This document shows positions 55,133-63,622 of a stretch of 64,000 nucleotides of DNA, piece after piece; positions within the stretch are counted from its first letter, which is position 1; every line of letters begins with the position of its first letter. Made by a program: the position numbers and the translations under genes. Under the pieces are notes generated by a model. The model saw only the letters and a list, made by a program, of their open reading frames with translations. It was not told where the DNA came from and did no database searches. Source of the stretch: Mesorhizobium plurifarium (lineage in GTDB: Bacteria > Pseudomonadota > Alphaproteobacteria > Rhizobiales > Rhizobiaceae); NCBI GenBank assembly GCA_000824785.1, contig CCNB01000012.1, positions 133,319 through 197,318 of the forward strand, given 5' to 3'.

Positions 55133-57603
55133 GATGCCGTAGACCTCGTCAGCGAACGGAAACTCAAGGTCAGGACCAGGATCAAGCCTCCGATAGCGGT
55201 GGAATACTCCGAACTGATCCCAAGAAAGGTCAGGTTAGTCGTGACGAGGGAAATCCCGATGACCGCCATCACGGCGCCGATGGGTGAAACCAAACCGCCG
55301 GCAAAGCTCGCGCCGCCAACGATAACGGCGGCAATCGTAGCCAGCGTAAAGCTTGCCGCTACATTCACGTTGCCGGCACCTGTCGCTGCCGTCAGCAGCA
55401 GCCCCGACAGGACCGCGAAGAATCCCGCCAGTGCGTAGAGCGTCACGCGTCCCGCAAGCGCCGAGAAGCCCAGGGAAATATAGGTCCTTCGGTTCTGCCC
55501 CAAAGCGCGGAGCCGGATGCTGTAGCTCCAGCCCTGGCAGATCCAAAGACCGAGCAAGGCTACCGCAGCCAGCACGTAACAGCTCAATGGCAGAGGCCAC
55601 AGTTTGATGTGAATGAGGGTGGAAAGCCATTCAGGCGAACTCCCCCCCGGCGTAGCGCGAATCGTCAGCCCGATCCCCAGCCAGATGAACGAAGCACCCA
55701 ACGTCGCGACGACAGACGACACGCCAAGAAGCTCAACGATCAATGCGAGCACGGCGTAACCCGCGATCAACGCGGCGAAAGCCAGGACGCCGACGGCGAA
55801 TGAATCTCCAAGATAGGTAGCCGCCAGGACGTTGGCGAGACCGATGGAGAAGCCCAGTCCAAGATCGATGTCCCCTCCGAGAATGAAGAGCATCTGGGCG
55901 ATGACGGCGAAAGCCAAGGGTAACGAGGCCTGGAACAGAAGCTCCAGCCCGAACGTACTAAAGGCATTGGGCTGCTGCCAGAAGACCAATGCAAACATAG
56001 CAAGCATCAGAAAAGCTGCGGGCAAAGATCGCCAGGAAAGCAGCTTCGCCAGAGACGCATCTCCCGACAGCCTTTCCCTCGCCCATGGGGCTTCTCGCGA
56101 TGCCGCGGTCGCCGCGTGTCCCGGATTCATGAATGACGCTTGGGTTATGCGCTCCTCGGTGATGTCCGCGCCGCTTAACTCCGCCACCACGTGGCCTCGG
56201 GCCATGACATAGACCCGATCACAGCGACGAAACTCGGCAAGTTCCGTCGAGTATAGGATCGCGCTCCGATCCTTCTCCTTCAGCTTGTCGAGGATAGCGT
56301 AGATCGATGCCTTGGCACTGACATCGACCCCCCTCGTGGGATCGTCCAGCAGGAGCAGAGGCGCTTCGCTCGCAAGCGCGCGTCCGAGCAGCGCTCGTTG
56401 TTGATTGCCTCCGCTGAGGTTGACAATCGGCGAAGCTGCACGATTGACCAGGCCCAGTTCCGAAAGCCAATCATTGGCCGTCGCCTTCAGCCCTCGGAAA
56501 TCGACCAGGCCAGCTCGGGAGAACCGCGGAGCGGCGGAAATGGCGACATTTTCCTCGACGTCCCAAAGCGGCAGGAGGCCCTCGTTTTTCCGGTCGCCGC
56601 TGACATAGGCCACATCCGTCGATGAGTGAATAGATCCGGTATTCCGCGTTCTCGCCGAGAAGACGGCCTGCAAGAAATCGCGCTGGCCCGCACCCTCCAG
56701 TCCGGCAATTCCAACTACCTCGCCTGCGCTCACTCGGATGCAGACCTCGTGAAGGCGCCCCGATGACAGTTTGTCAACGGTGAGAATATCTCGGGACATG
56801 TCACCGACCGGCATAGGCGCAACGGGGCTGTGTTGTTCGACCATCGCTCCCAGTAGTGAGAGGAGTTCGTCATGCGTCAGGTTTTGTGCGTCTCCGTCGA
56901 AATGAAGCCTCCCGTCGCGAAGAACAACGACACGATGGGCCAGGCGCAGAGCCTCCTCGAGCTTGTGGGTCACATAGATGACAGCCACGCCGTGCGCCGC
57001 CCGACGCATAACCAAGTCCGCGAGTTGGTCAGCCTCGCGGGACGACAGCGCGGAAGTCGGCTCGTCCAGGATGACCACCCTTGTGTCAGGCTCCGTCATA
57101 GCGCGTGCGATCTCGACCATCTGACGTTCGGCTACGGATAGTGACGCGACTTCCTCGCGAACATCGATGCGGTTTCCTGGGAAGACTTTCATGCGTTCAC
57201 GTGCGCGGCGAACAAGTTCTCGCCGTGACCCGGCGCCCTTGTGTTCCGACGTAAGCGCCAGATTCTCGGCCACCGTCAGGTTCGGAAAGGTGGAAAGCTC
57301 CTGGAAAACCCGCTGGATACCCGGAGTGCGTGAGTTCTTCCCCACGCGTTGTCCGGATTCAACCGGCTGGCCGTTCACCAAGAGCATGCCAGCGCTCGGG
57401 GCCAATGTCCCATCGACCAGGTTGAGAAAGGTCGATTTGCCCGCCCCGTTTGGTCCGAGCAGAACGAGGATTTCACCGGCCCGGATATCCAGGCTCACAT
57501 CGCGCAAGACGTCATTGTTACCAAAGCTCTTCCACAGATTGCGAGCCGAAATGACTGTGTTTCCGCTCTGCGGCTCTTGCGCGTTCCTGCCGGCGCCTTC
57601 CAT
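55129..57603 (-). CDS. Fused ABC transporter: double ATPase (RbsA-like) plus permease (RbsC-like)
   Basis: The 824-residue protein joins two components normally made separately. Residues about 15-250 form the first ATPase domain (Walker A LLGPNGAGKSTFLNLV, Walker B VVILDEPTSALS). In this domain the signature is altered, reading ASLSVAERQMVEIA. About 265-500 form the second (degenerate Walker A GIAGLEGAGQRDFLQAVF, signature LSGGNQQRALLGRALA, Walker B LLLDDPTRGVD). From about 525 to the end it is a permease with GGDIDLGLGFSIGLANVLAATYL and ALGQNRRTYISLGFSALAGRVTLY. There is no frameshift between the parts. Start ATG 57603 follows GGGAGGAG. Confidence 0.92.
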   Translation of the reverse strand: MEGAGRNAQEPQSGNTVISARNLWKSFGNNDVLRDVSLDIRAGEILVLLGPNGAGKSTFLNLVDGTLAPSAGMLLVNGQPVESGQRVGKNSRTPGIQRVFQELSTFPNLTVAENLALTSEHKGAGSRRELVRRARERMKVFPGNRIDVREEVASLSVAERQMVEIARAMTEPDTRVVILDEPTSALSSREADQLADLVMRRAAHGVAVIYVTHKLEEALRLAHRVVVLRDGRLHFDGDAQNLTHDELLSLLGAMVEQHSPVAPMPVGDMSRDILTVDKLSSGRLHEVCIRVSAGEVVGIAGLEGAGQRDFLQAVFSARTRNTGSIHSSTDVAYVSGDRKNEGLLPLWDVEENVAISAAPRFSRAGLVDFRGLKATANDWLSELGLVNRAASPIVNLSGGNQQRALLGRALASEAPLLLLDDPTRGVDVSAKASIYAILDKLKEKDRSAILYSTELAEFRRCDRVYVMARGHVVAELSGADITEERITQASFMNPGHAATAASREAPWARERLSGDASLAKLLSWRSLPAAFLMLAMFALVFWQQPNAFSTFGLELLFQASLPLAFAVIAQMLFILGGDIDLGLGFSIGLANVLAATYLGDSFAVGVLAFAALIAGYAVLALIVELLGVSSVVATLGASFIWLGIGLTIRATPGGSSPEWLSTLIHIKLWPLPLSCYVLAAVALLGLWICQGWSYSIRLRALGQNRRTYISLGFSALAGRVTLYALAGFFAVLSGLLLTAATGAGNVNVAASFTLATIAAVIVGGASFAGGLVSPIGAVMAVIGISLVTTNLTFLGISSEYSTAIGGLILVLTLSFRSLTRSTAS

Positions 57604-57853
57604 AAATTCTCCTCCCAGGCCTTAAAACGCTCACCTCCACCGTCCCGTGCCTCCAGGGCACGCCAATTTTGTTGTCCGGTGGTTTACCTGTAACCGCCCC
57701 TCAGTGGGACGTATCGATCACTCCCTAGCGTAGTTGCGGCATTGCTATCGCGCCGTTTGGTTCGGCTCTTGGCGACCAGCGGCCTTGCATCAACGTACGT
57801 TCCTCCAAATTGCCCAACGCGCGGTATACGTTGCGTATCATGCAAGTCGGATT

Positions 57854-57886
57854 ATCTTATCTAACATGTTAGGTAATTGTCAAGCG
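57854..57886 (-). promoter_or_regulatory. Promoter with embedded CTAACATGTTAG operator, proximal copy
   Basis: On the reverse strand: TTGACA (-35, 57883-57878), then a spacer holding CTAACATGTTAG (57861-57872, perfect 12-base palindrome), then TAAGAT (-10, 57859-57854). A dimer bound there would exclude RNA polymerase. It drives the ABC operon (5' leader about 245 bases) and lies next to the divergent HpaR-like gene. A matching copy is at 52815-52846. Confidence 0.75.
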
Positions 57887-57969
57887 AACATTCAAGATTC
57901 CTGATCCTGAACCGTGCGCCCCCTCTCTCTGTCTGGCTCCTGTCGCGCATGTCTGGTATAGCCGATCTC

Positions 57970-58581
57970 ATGATCAAATCACCCAAGCCCGATCCATCCA
58001 AAGCCATGCGCAGTTTTTCGGCGTCGCTGCCGATGATGCTGTTGCGGGCTCGAGAGGCCGTCATGGCCCCATTTCGGGAGTTGCTGGATGAGCACGGGCT
58101 CACCGAACAGCAGTGGCGGGTCTTTCGCGTGCTCGCCAAGAACGATGAAATGGACGTCACTCAGCTGGTCGAATCGACATATCTCCTGGGACCGAGCGTC
58201 GCTCGGATCCTGCGCGACCTCGAGAACCAGAAACTGATCGTGACGCGGGCGGACAAACACGACAAACGTCGCAAGTGGGTTCGGCTCGCACCGAAAGGCC
58301 GAAAGCAGGTCGAGTTGATTGCGCCGCCTTCCGAGGCAATTTACGCCGAACTCAGCGAGACGTTCGGATCGGAGCGTCTGACCGCCCTGCAAGGGCTGCT
58401 TGAGGAATTACAGGCCACCGCGATCGCGAACGGGTCGTGGAAGCGTCATAAACCCAACACGGAAGCCGCAAGATCCGCTCCGAAACGAGCTCCAATCCGG
58501 GCCGGCAAACGGACGAATGCTGCCGACAAATTGCGCGACATGGGCCGTTCGACACAGGACGCGATCGAGAGCGAACCATAA
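57970..58581 (+). CDS. MarR-family regulator, HpaR-like
   Basis: The core begins SKAMRSFSASLPMMLLRAREAVMAPFRELLDEHGLTEQQWRVFRVL. This closely follows HpaR/HpcR, repressors of homoprotocatechuate degradation. The winged helix continues with MDVTQLVESTYLLGPSVARILRDLENQKLIVTRADKHDKRRKWVRLAPKG. A basic tail of about 45 residues (KRHKPNTEAARSAPKRAPIRAG) is extra. The start is uncertain: ATG 57970 is used, ATG 57949 is possible, and the longest frame (from TTG 57877) would run through the operator. It is divergent from the ABC operon and convergent with hpaI-hpaH. Confidence 0.88.
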   Translation: MIKSPKPDPSKAMRSFSASLPMMLLRAREAVMAPFRELLDEHGLTEQQWRVFRVLAKNDEMDVTQLVESTYLLGPSVARILRDLENQKLIVTRADKHDKRRKWVRLAPKGRKQVELIAPPSEAIYAELSETFGSERLTALQGLLEELQATAIANGSWKRHKPNTEAARSAPKRAPIRAGKRTNAADKLRDMGRSTQDAIESEP

Positions 58582-58737
58582 GTTAGGGTGGACCGACACG
58601 GCCGCTACCGGAAGTCTGTCAGGCGCACCTCGTCCAAGGTCCGGCTAAGAGCGGCCTTCGGCATCGGCAGCCTCTCGGAGCGACGCCTTCTTGCTTTTCG
58701 AAGTGCCTAGGGGGCGGACAGCGCGTCCCACCGTCAG

Positions 58738-59550
58738 TCAGTAGACCTTCACTTCTAGTCCAGCCGGCGAGCCCGGAGGCTTTGTATCGTAAAAATCGGA
58801 AAGCAAACGTGTCGTTGCGTTTGCCAGTAGCGTTACATCATTGCCTATCCCGATGAACGTCGCACCCAATTCCACGTATCGCCGCGCCAACTTGAGGTCG
58901 CCTATCAGTGCGCCTGCCGCTTTGCAATGGGAGAGGATTTTCGCGAAGGCCTGTTCGATCTCTCTCTGAACCTCGGGCGCTCCGGGCCGACCAAGAAAAC
59001 CCATGTCAGCCGCGAGATCGGCTGGACCGATAAAGACGCCGTCGACGCCGTCAGTTGAGGCAATCTCGTCGAGTGCGGCGAGCCCGGCGCGGCTTTCTAC
59101 CTGGAGAAGCAGGCAGAGCTCTCCATCGGCTGTCTGAAGGTAGTCCGGGATGCGATTGAAGGCCGATGCACGTGCAAGCGCAGCGCCAACGCCGCGCACA
59201 CCATGCGGTGGATAGCGCATCGCCCGAACCATATCGCGGGCCATGGCGCCACTTTCGACCATCGGAACCAGCAGCGTCTGCGCACCAATATCCAGAAGTT
59301 GCTTGATGATGTGAGTCTCGCCGATCGGGGGACGAATAATCGCATGGGCGGTACTACCTTTGATGGCCTGTAACTGTGCGACAAGCAGGGGCACATCGTT
59401 CGGCGCGTGCTCGGCGTCCAGAAGGAGCCAGTCATAGCCGGCGCCGGCGCACAGCTCGGCCGTGTAAGGGCTGGCGAGCGCCTGCCACAGGCCGACTTGT
59501 ACCTTTCCGTCCCTGAGCGCTTGCTTGAAGGTGTTCTTGGGCGCAGGCAT
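58738..59550 (-). CDS. hpaI: HpcH/HpaI-family aldolase (4-hydroxy-2-oxoheptanedioate aldolase-like)
   Basis: From ATG 59550 (MPAPKNTFKQALRDGKVQVGLWQALASPYTAELCAGAG) the protein has 270 residues, close to HpaI. The catalytic and metal features of the class II pyruvate aldolase barrel are present: YDWLLLDAEHAPNDVP (base His), LLLQVESRAGLAALDEIASTDGVDGVFIGPADLAADMGFLG with the metal-binding Glu and Asp, and the Arg-containing IIRPPIGE. It cleaves 4-hydroxy-2-oxo-heptanedioate to pyruvate and succinic semialdehyde. That product would be a substrate for either aldehyde dehydrogenase in the window. Confidence 0.93.
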   Translation of the reverse strand: MPAPKNTFKQALRDGKVQVGLWQALASPYTAELCAGAGYDWLLLDAEHAPNDVPLLVAQLQAIKGSTAHAIIRPPIGETHIIKQLLDIGAQTLLVPMVESGAMARDMVRAMRYPPHGVRGVGAALARASAFNRIPDYLQTADGELCLLLQVESRAGLAALDEIASTDGVDGVFIGPADLAADMGFLGRPGAPEVQREIEQAFAKILSHCKAAGALIGDLKLARRYVELGATFIGIGNDVTLLANATTRLLSDFYDTKPPGSPAGLEVKVY

Positions 59551-59558
59551 CGACGTCC

Positions 59559-60362
59559 TCAGGCGAAAAACAAGCTGACAGTGCCATACGGACCGAAATC
59601 GCCGACGATCGTGTCGCCGTGTCTGGCTTCGATCGGGCGGATAAAGGAGCCTGCGAGTACGATATGCCCGGCCTCGATACCGTCGCCGTACTGGGCGAGA
59701 CGATTGGCGAGCCATGCGATGCCGCGTGCTGGTTGGTTAAGGACGCCGGCGCCCAGGCCCGTTTCCACCACCTCGGCGTTGCGCGAGACGATGGCGCCCA
59801 TCCAGCGCATGTCAATGCCGTCAGGGCGCGAGGCCTTGCCGCCCGTGACGACGCCGGCGTTGGCTGCGTTGTCTGAGATGGTATCGACGACGGTTCGGGT
59901 TTTGTTGGTCTGAGGGTCGACGCGCACGATCCGGGTGTCCAGGACCTCAAGCGCTGGTATGACGTAGTCCGTGGCGTTCAACACATCTAACACCGTAATG
60001 CCTGGCCCCTTCAACGGTGCCTTCATCGCAAAGGCGATCTCGGCCTCGACGCGAGGCTGGATGAAGCGCCCTGCCGGCACCGTAGCCCCTTCTTCCAAAA
60101 CCATGTCTTCGAGCAGTACGCCGGAATCGGGGATGTTGATGTTGAGTGCATTTTGCATAGCCTTGGACGTCAGGCCTATCTTCCAGCCTATTACCTTGTG
60201 GCCCTTGGAGACCTTCCTCTTTACCCACGCAGCCTGGACCGCATATGCATCGTTCATGTCCATGCCGGGATGTTCGAGCGAGAGCAGACCGATCTGTTTG
60301 AGTGTGCGCTCAGCTTGATCAAGCCGTTCGGCGGCATTTTCGATGTGATGCTCACTAAGCAT
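59559..60362 (-). CDS. hpaH: 2-oxo-hept-4-ene-1,7-dioate hydratase
   Basis: From ATG 60362 (MLSEHHIENAAERLDQAERT, behind AAGGGG) the protein has 267 residues, the same as E. coli Hpa[30 protein letters not shown] and QPRVEAEIAFAMKAPLKGPGITVLDVL hold the metal-binding acids. YVIPALEVLDTRIVRVDPQTNKTRTVVDTISDNAANAGVVTGG separates it from the MhpD type. It adds water to the dienoate formed in the homoprotocatechuate pathway and hands the product to HpaI, whose gene follows after 8 bases. Confidence 0.94.
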   Translation of the reverse strand: MLSEHHIENAAERLDQAERTLKQIGLLSLEHPGMDMNDAYAVQAAWVKRKVSKGHKVIGWKIGLTSKAMQNALNINIPDSGVLLEDMVLEEGATVPAGRFIQPRVEAEIAFAMKAPLKGPGITVLDVLNATDYVIPALEVLDTRIVRVDPQTNKTRTVVDTISDNAANAGVVTGGKASRPDGIDMRWMGAIVSRNAEVVETGLGAGVLNQPARGIAWLANRLAQYGDGIEAGHIVLAGSFIRPIEARHGDTIVGDFGPYGTVSLFFA

Positions 60363-60491
60363 TTTCAAACCCCTTTGCGTTAGCTTGGACTCAGAACAGA
60401 TCGACCCGATGAGCCAAGCCACGGCCCATTTGGCGGATCGGGAATTTGACAAGCTTGCGGGCCTGACTGCATTGGGAAAGCGTCAAGAGTG

Positions 60492-62444
60492 TTAGCCCGC
60501 AAGAAAGGACTCAAGGCGATCGGCGGCCAGCAGCCCGGATAATGACGCTTCCGCCATCAGACCCGGCTTTATGACATCACCGGCGCGAAGCATTGGAATT
60601 TCGGGCAGGGCAAGCGCAAGTTCGTCGGCAATCCAGCTTCGCGCTTCCCGCCCGGCAGCGACCACCAGGAAATCGGGCAACTTAATCATTGACCTCGTCC
60701 CGTTGGTTTGAATGACGAGGCCCTCTTCATCCAGCAACTCGACGGTGGTCCTTGACATCATGACGACATGAGACATCTCTCTGAGCTCGTCGACCAGACG
60801 CCGCCCGAGGCGTTTTCCCCCGGAATGACCCCATTGTTCGCCCACCTCGATGAGCGTCACCGGGATTCCGGCTCGAGCAATCGTAAGCGCCATACCGACG
60901 GCATGCTCATCGCCGCCAAGGATGACGGCCGGGCCCGGGACCGACTGCGGATCGAAATCCTCGATCGTCGCGAACGGCGTGTCGCGCAAACCCGGCACAT
61001 CGGGAATGAAACTTTGTGATCCAGCCGCCACGATCACCGCATCGGCCTCTAGGGCCCGGATTATGTCCGGCGAGGCTCGCTGATTGAGCACGATCTCGGC
61101 TCCCAGTGTAAGCAATCGCCTTTCGAGAGGCGGAATGACGGCGGGGAAGTCATGCAAAAGAGGCAAATGTCCGGCCAGGAGAAGCTGCCCGCCGAGAACA
61201 TGGCTGGTTTCGAACAGAGTGACGCGACACCCCCGCTCGGATGCCCGTATAGCGGCCTGCAGCCCAGCCAGTCCGCCGCCCACCACCGCCACGACAGGCG
61301 GCCGGCCGGGTCGAGGGCGAGCACGCGGAATCAATGTTTCGCGCGCCGCCCGGGGATTGACACTGCAAGCGCTGGGATGATCAACATCGCGCGAGTCCGC
61401 GCAATATTGACATGCAATGCAAGGACGGATTTCAGAGTCTTTGCCACAAAATGCCTTGTTCGGCCATTCCGGATCTGCGTGCAGTGCCCTCGATATCGAC
61501 ACGAAGTCGGCGCTGCCTTGCGACAGCGCGGCTTCCGCATCCGCCGGATCATTGAGACGGCCCGAAACTGAGACCGGGATGGTGACGGCACTCCGGATGC
61601 GCGCGGCTATTGGAACGTTCACGCCTGCCGGCGAGTCGGCCATAGGAACTGACTTCCATCGGGACTCGTAGGTCCCCACCGCTACATCGATCAAATCGAG
61701 GCCGCGCTCCTCAAGCAGGAGCGCGAACCGAAGAACATCATCGAACGTGATCCCCTCGGGGTGGAACTCATCGACGCACAGACGGTAGGCGACCGGAAAG
61801 TGCGGACCTACCGCCCTTCGAACCGCTTCGTAGACCTGCAGCGGAAATCTTGCCCGGTTTTCGAACGGGCCACCGAAGACGTCGGTCCGACGATTGTGAA
61901 GAGGCGAAAGAAATTCACCGAGCAAGTATCCGCTCGCTCCGTGGAGCTCGACCAGGTCAAATCCGGCTTCCTTGACCCGGGCTGCGGCCGCCCCGAAGTG
62001 CCCGACTATCTCTTCGATCTCCGGTTCGGTCAGCGTGTGGGGAGCGTCAAGTAGCCCGAAGACAGGGCAGGCCCGGCCTGACACGCTGACCGGCTGTCGG
62101 AAATTGATCGCAGATTGGGCCTGGCGCCCTGCGAAGTTGATCTGCATGCCGATCGCCGCATCGCTCTCATGCGCCGCGGCTGCGACCGCTCGAAGGTCAG
62201 GTAGGAAGGTGTCATCATGGACCCCGAGCTGGAACACGCTCCCACGCCCGGCAGGATGAATGAAGGCCGCTTCCGGCAGCAGAAGTCCCGCTCCGCCGCT
62301 CGCTCTTTCCCTCACCGATTCAACGAAGGCCAGACCTGGCCGACCGTGGCGGTCACAAAGATTTCTCTCGAGCGGTGCCGCGATAATCCGGTTCCGGGTT
62401 GTCAGGGACCCAATCTTACCGTGCGAGAATAGAGCGGTGTACAT
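60492..62444 (-). CDS. FMN/FAD/[4Fe-4S] NAD(P)H-dependent oxidoreductase (2,4-dienoyl-CoA reductase-like)
   Basis: From ATG 62444 (MYTALFSHGKIGSLTTRNRIIAAPLERNLCDRHG) the protein has 650 residues. The first half is an old-yellow-enzyme barrel (FDLVELHGASGYLLGEFLSPLHNRRTDVFGG). The [4Fe-4S] site is CIACQYCADSRDVDHPSAC, followed by an FAD/NAD(P)-binding half with VVAVVGGGLAGLQAAIRASERG. The layout is that of E. coli FadH, enoate reductases and trimethylamine dehydrogenase. It may reduce a double bond or oxidise an amine or ring intermediate. It lies upstream of hpaH on the same strand. Confidence 0.93.
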   Translation of the reverse strand: MYTALFSHGKIGSLTTRNRIIAAPLERNLCDRHGRPGLAFVESVRERASGGAGLLLPEAAFIHPAGRGSVFQLGVHDDTFLPDLRAVAAAAHESDAAIGMQINFAGRQAQSAINFRQPVSVSGRACPVFGLLDAPHTLTEPEIEEIVGHFGAAAARVKEAGFDLVELHGASGYLLGEFLSPLHNRRTDVFGGPFENRARFPLQVYEAVRRAVGPHFPVAYRLCVDEFHPEGITFDDVLRFALLLEERGLDLIDVAVGTYESRWKSVPMADSPAGVNVPIAARIRSAVTIPVSVSGRLNDPADAEAALSQGSADFVSISRALHADPEWPNKAFCGKDSEIRPCIACQYCADSRDVDHPSACSVNPRAARETLIPRARPRPGRPPVVAVVGGGLAGLQAAIRASERGCRVTLFETSHVLGGQLLLAGHLPLLHDFPAVIPPLERRLLTLGAEIVLNQRASPDIIRALEADAVIVAAGSQSFIPDVPGLRDTPFATIEDFDPQSVPGPAVILGGDEHAVGMALTIARAGIPVTLIEVGEQWGHSGGKRLGRRLVDELREMSHVVMMSRTTVELLDEEGLVIQTNGTRSMIKLPDFLVVAAGREARSWIADELALALPEIPMLRAGDVIKPGLMAEASLSGLLAADRLESFLAG

Positions 62445-62618
62445 AGGGGCCACACGATGAGGTGACAGGTTTTGTGAGCGGGCCAAGTGACAAAGCACGA
62501 CGTTTCGCCGAGTTCCGCAGCGTGACGCATTGGAGCGCACGGAATGTGCGCAAGGCAAAACAGCTAGCGGCGGGGTGGCATGGGCTGATCGCCACGCCCT
62601 CCCCATTTCGACAAATTT

Positions 62619-63413
62619 TCATCCGTGCATTTGTGCCCCGCCGCACACGCTAAGACCCTGTCCCGTGATGTTGCGCGCGCGAGCGCTGGCTAAAAACGCG
62701 ACGGCTTCGCCGATATCCTCGGGATCCTGCGCCCTCTTTAAAGGCACGGCGGCTACGCGGCTTTGCCAAACTTCTTCCGCCGTCTTGCCGGTGATAGCCG
62801 CCATCTCAACGCACGACTGCTGCGTCAATTCCGACCAGACAAACCCCGGCAAAACCGCATTCACGTTGATATTGTAGCCAGCGAGATCTTTGGCGAGGGA
62901 CTTGGTGAGCCCAAGCACCGCGGATTTGGAGGAGCCGTAGCTGGGGCTCAAAGCGAGCGGATCACGGCCGGCGACCGACGAGATGTTCACGATCTTGCCC
63001 TCTCGCCGCCGTTTCATGCCGGGAATGACGGCGCGGCACATGCCAAAGACGCCACCCACATTGACGGCATACAATCGCTCGTGAGCTTCCTGTGACAAGT
63101 TCTCAAGGCTGGCGGCGTGATAGACGCCAGCGTTGTTCACCAGGATGCCGATGGGCCCGATGCTTTCCTCAACTTCGTTGGCCAGTACCTTCGCCCCCTC
63201 CCAGTCGCGAACGTCGTGCTGACGAGAAAACGCCCGCGCACCAGATGCTTCGATCTGCTTTGCCGCGTCTTCAGCGGCAGCCGCTTTGATATCGAGACAA
63301 ACCACAACCGAGCCGTGGCGGGCGAGCACGCCCGCAATCCCCAGACCGATTCCACTGCCTGCCCCTGTTACCAGGGAGATCTGACCCGCTAGTTCTCCGC
63401 CTTGATCAGCCAT
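62619..63413 (-). CDS. Short-chain dehydrogenase/reductase, classical type
   Basis: The 264-residue protein begins MADQGGELAGQISLVTGAGSGIG with an intact TGxxxGIG loop. ILVNNAGVYHAA holds the NNAG motif and SPSYGSSKSAVLGLTKSLAKDL the catalytic Tyr/Lys. LDIKAAAAEDAA after beta-2 suggests NAD(H). The C-terminus, ARARNITGQGLSVCGGAQMHG, is the usual SDR end. It probably interconverts a hydroxy and keto group on an intermediate handled by the neighbouring hydrolase and reductase. It lies in the leftward series between the alpha/beta hydrolase and the FadH-like gene. Confidence 0.93.
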   Translation of the reverse strand: MADQGGELAGQISLVTGAGSGIGLGIAGVLARHGSVVVCLDIKAAAAEDAAKQIEASGARAFSRQHDVRDWEGAKVLANEVEESIGPIGILVNNAGVYHAASLENLSQEAHERLYAVNVGGVFGMCRAVIPGMKRRREGKIVNISSVAGRDPLALSPSYGSSKSAVLGLTKSLAKDLAGYNINVNAVLPGFVWSELTQQSCVEMAAITGKTAEEVWQSRVAAVPLKRAQDPEDIGEAVAFLASARARNITGQGLSVCGGAQMHG

Positions 63414-63622
63414 TGTGGCACCTCTTCACTTCTAAGGTTCTCGAAAGTAAACCCCAACGTTCCCGGGCAGCGCTCTCGGCTTTGTGTTCTGCTCCGGCGC
63501 TTTGCCGCGCCGGTCTCCGGACAGAGATGAGACGCTTGCGAGCAGAGGTCGCCGGCACCCGGGCTGAGCGTCGGTCCAAGGCCTCGTCGCGTCCCGCGCG
63601 CCGGTCCACTGGCGCTGCTTTG

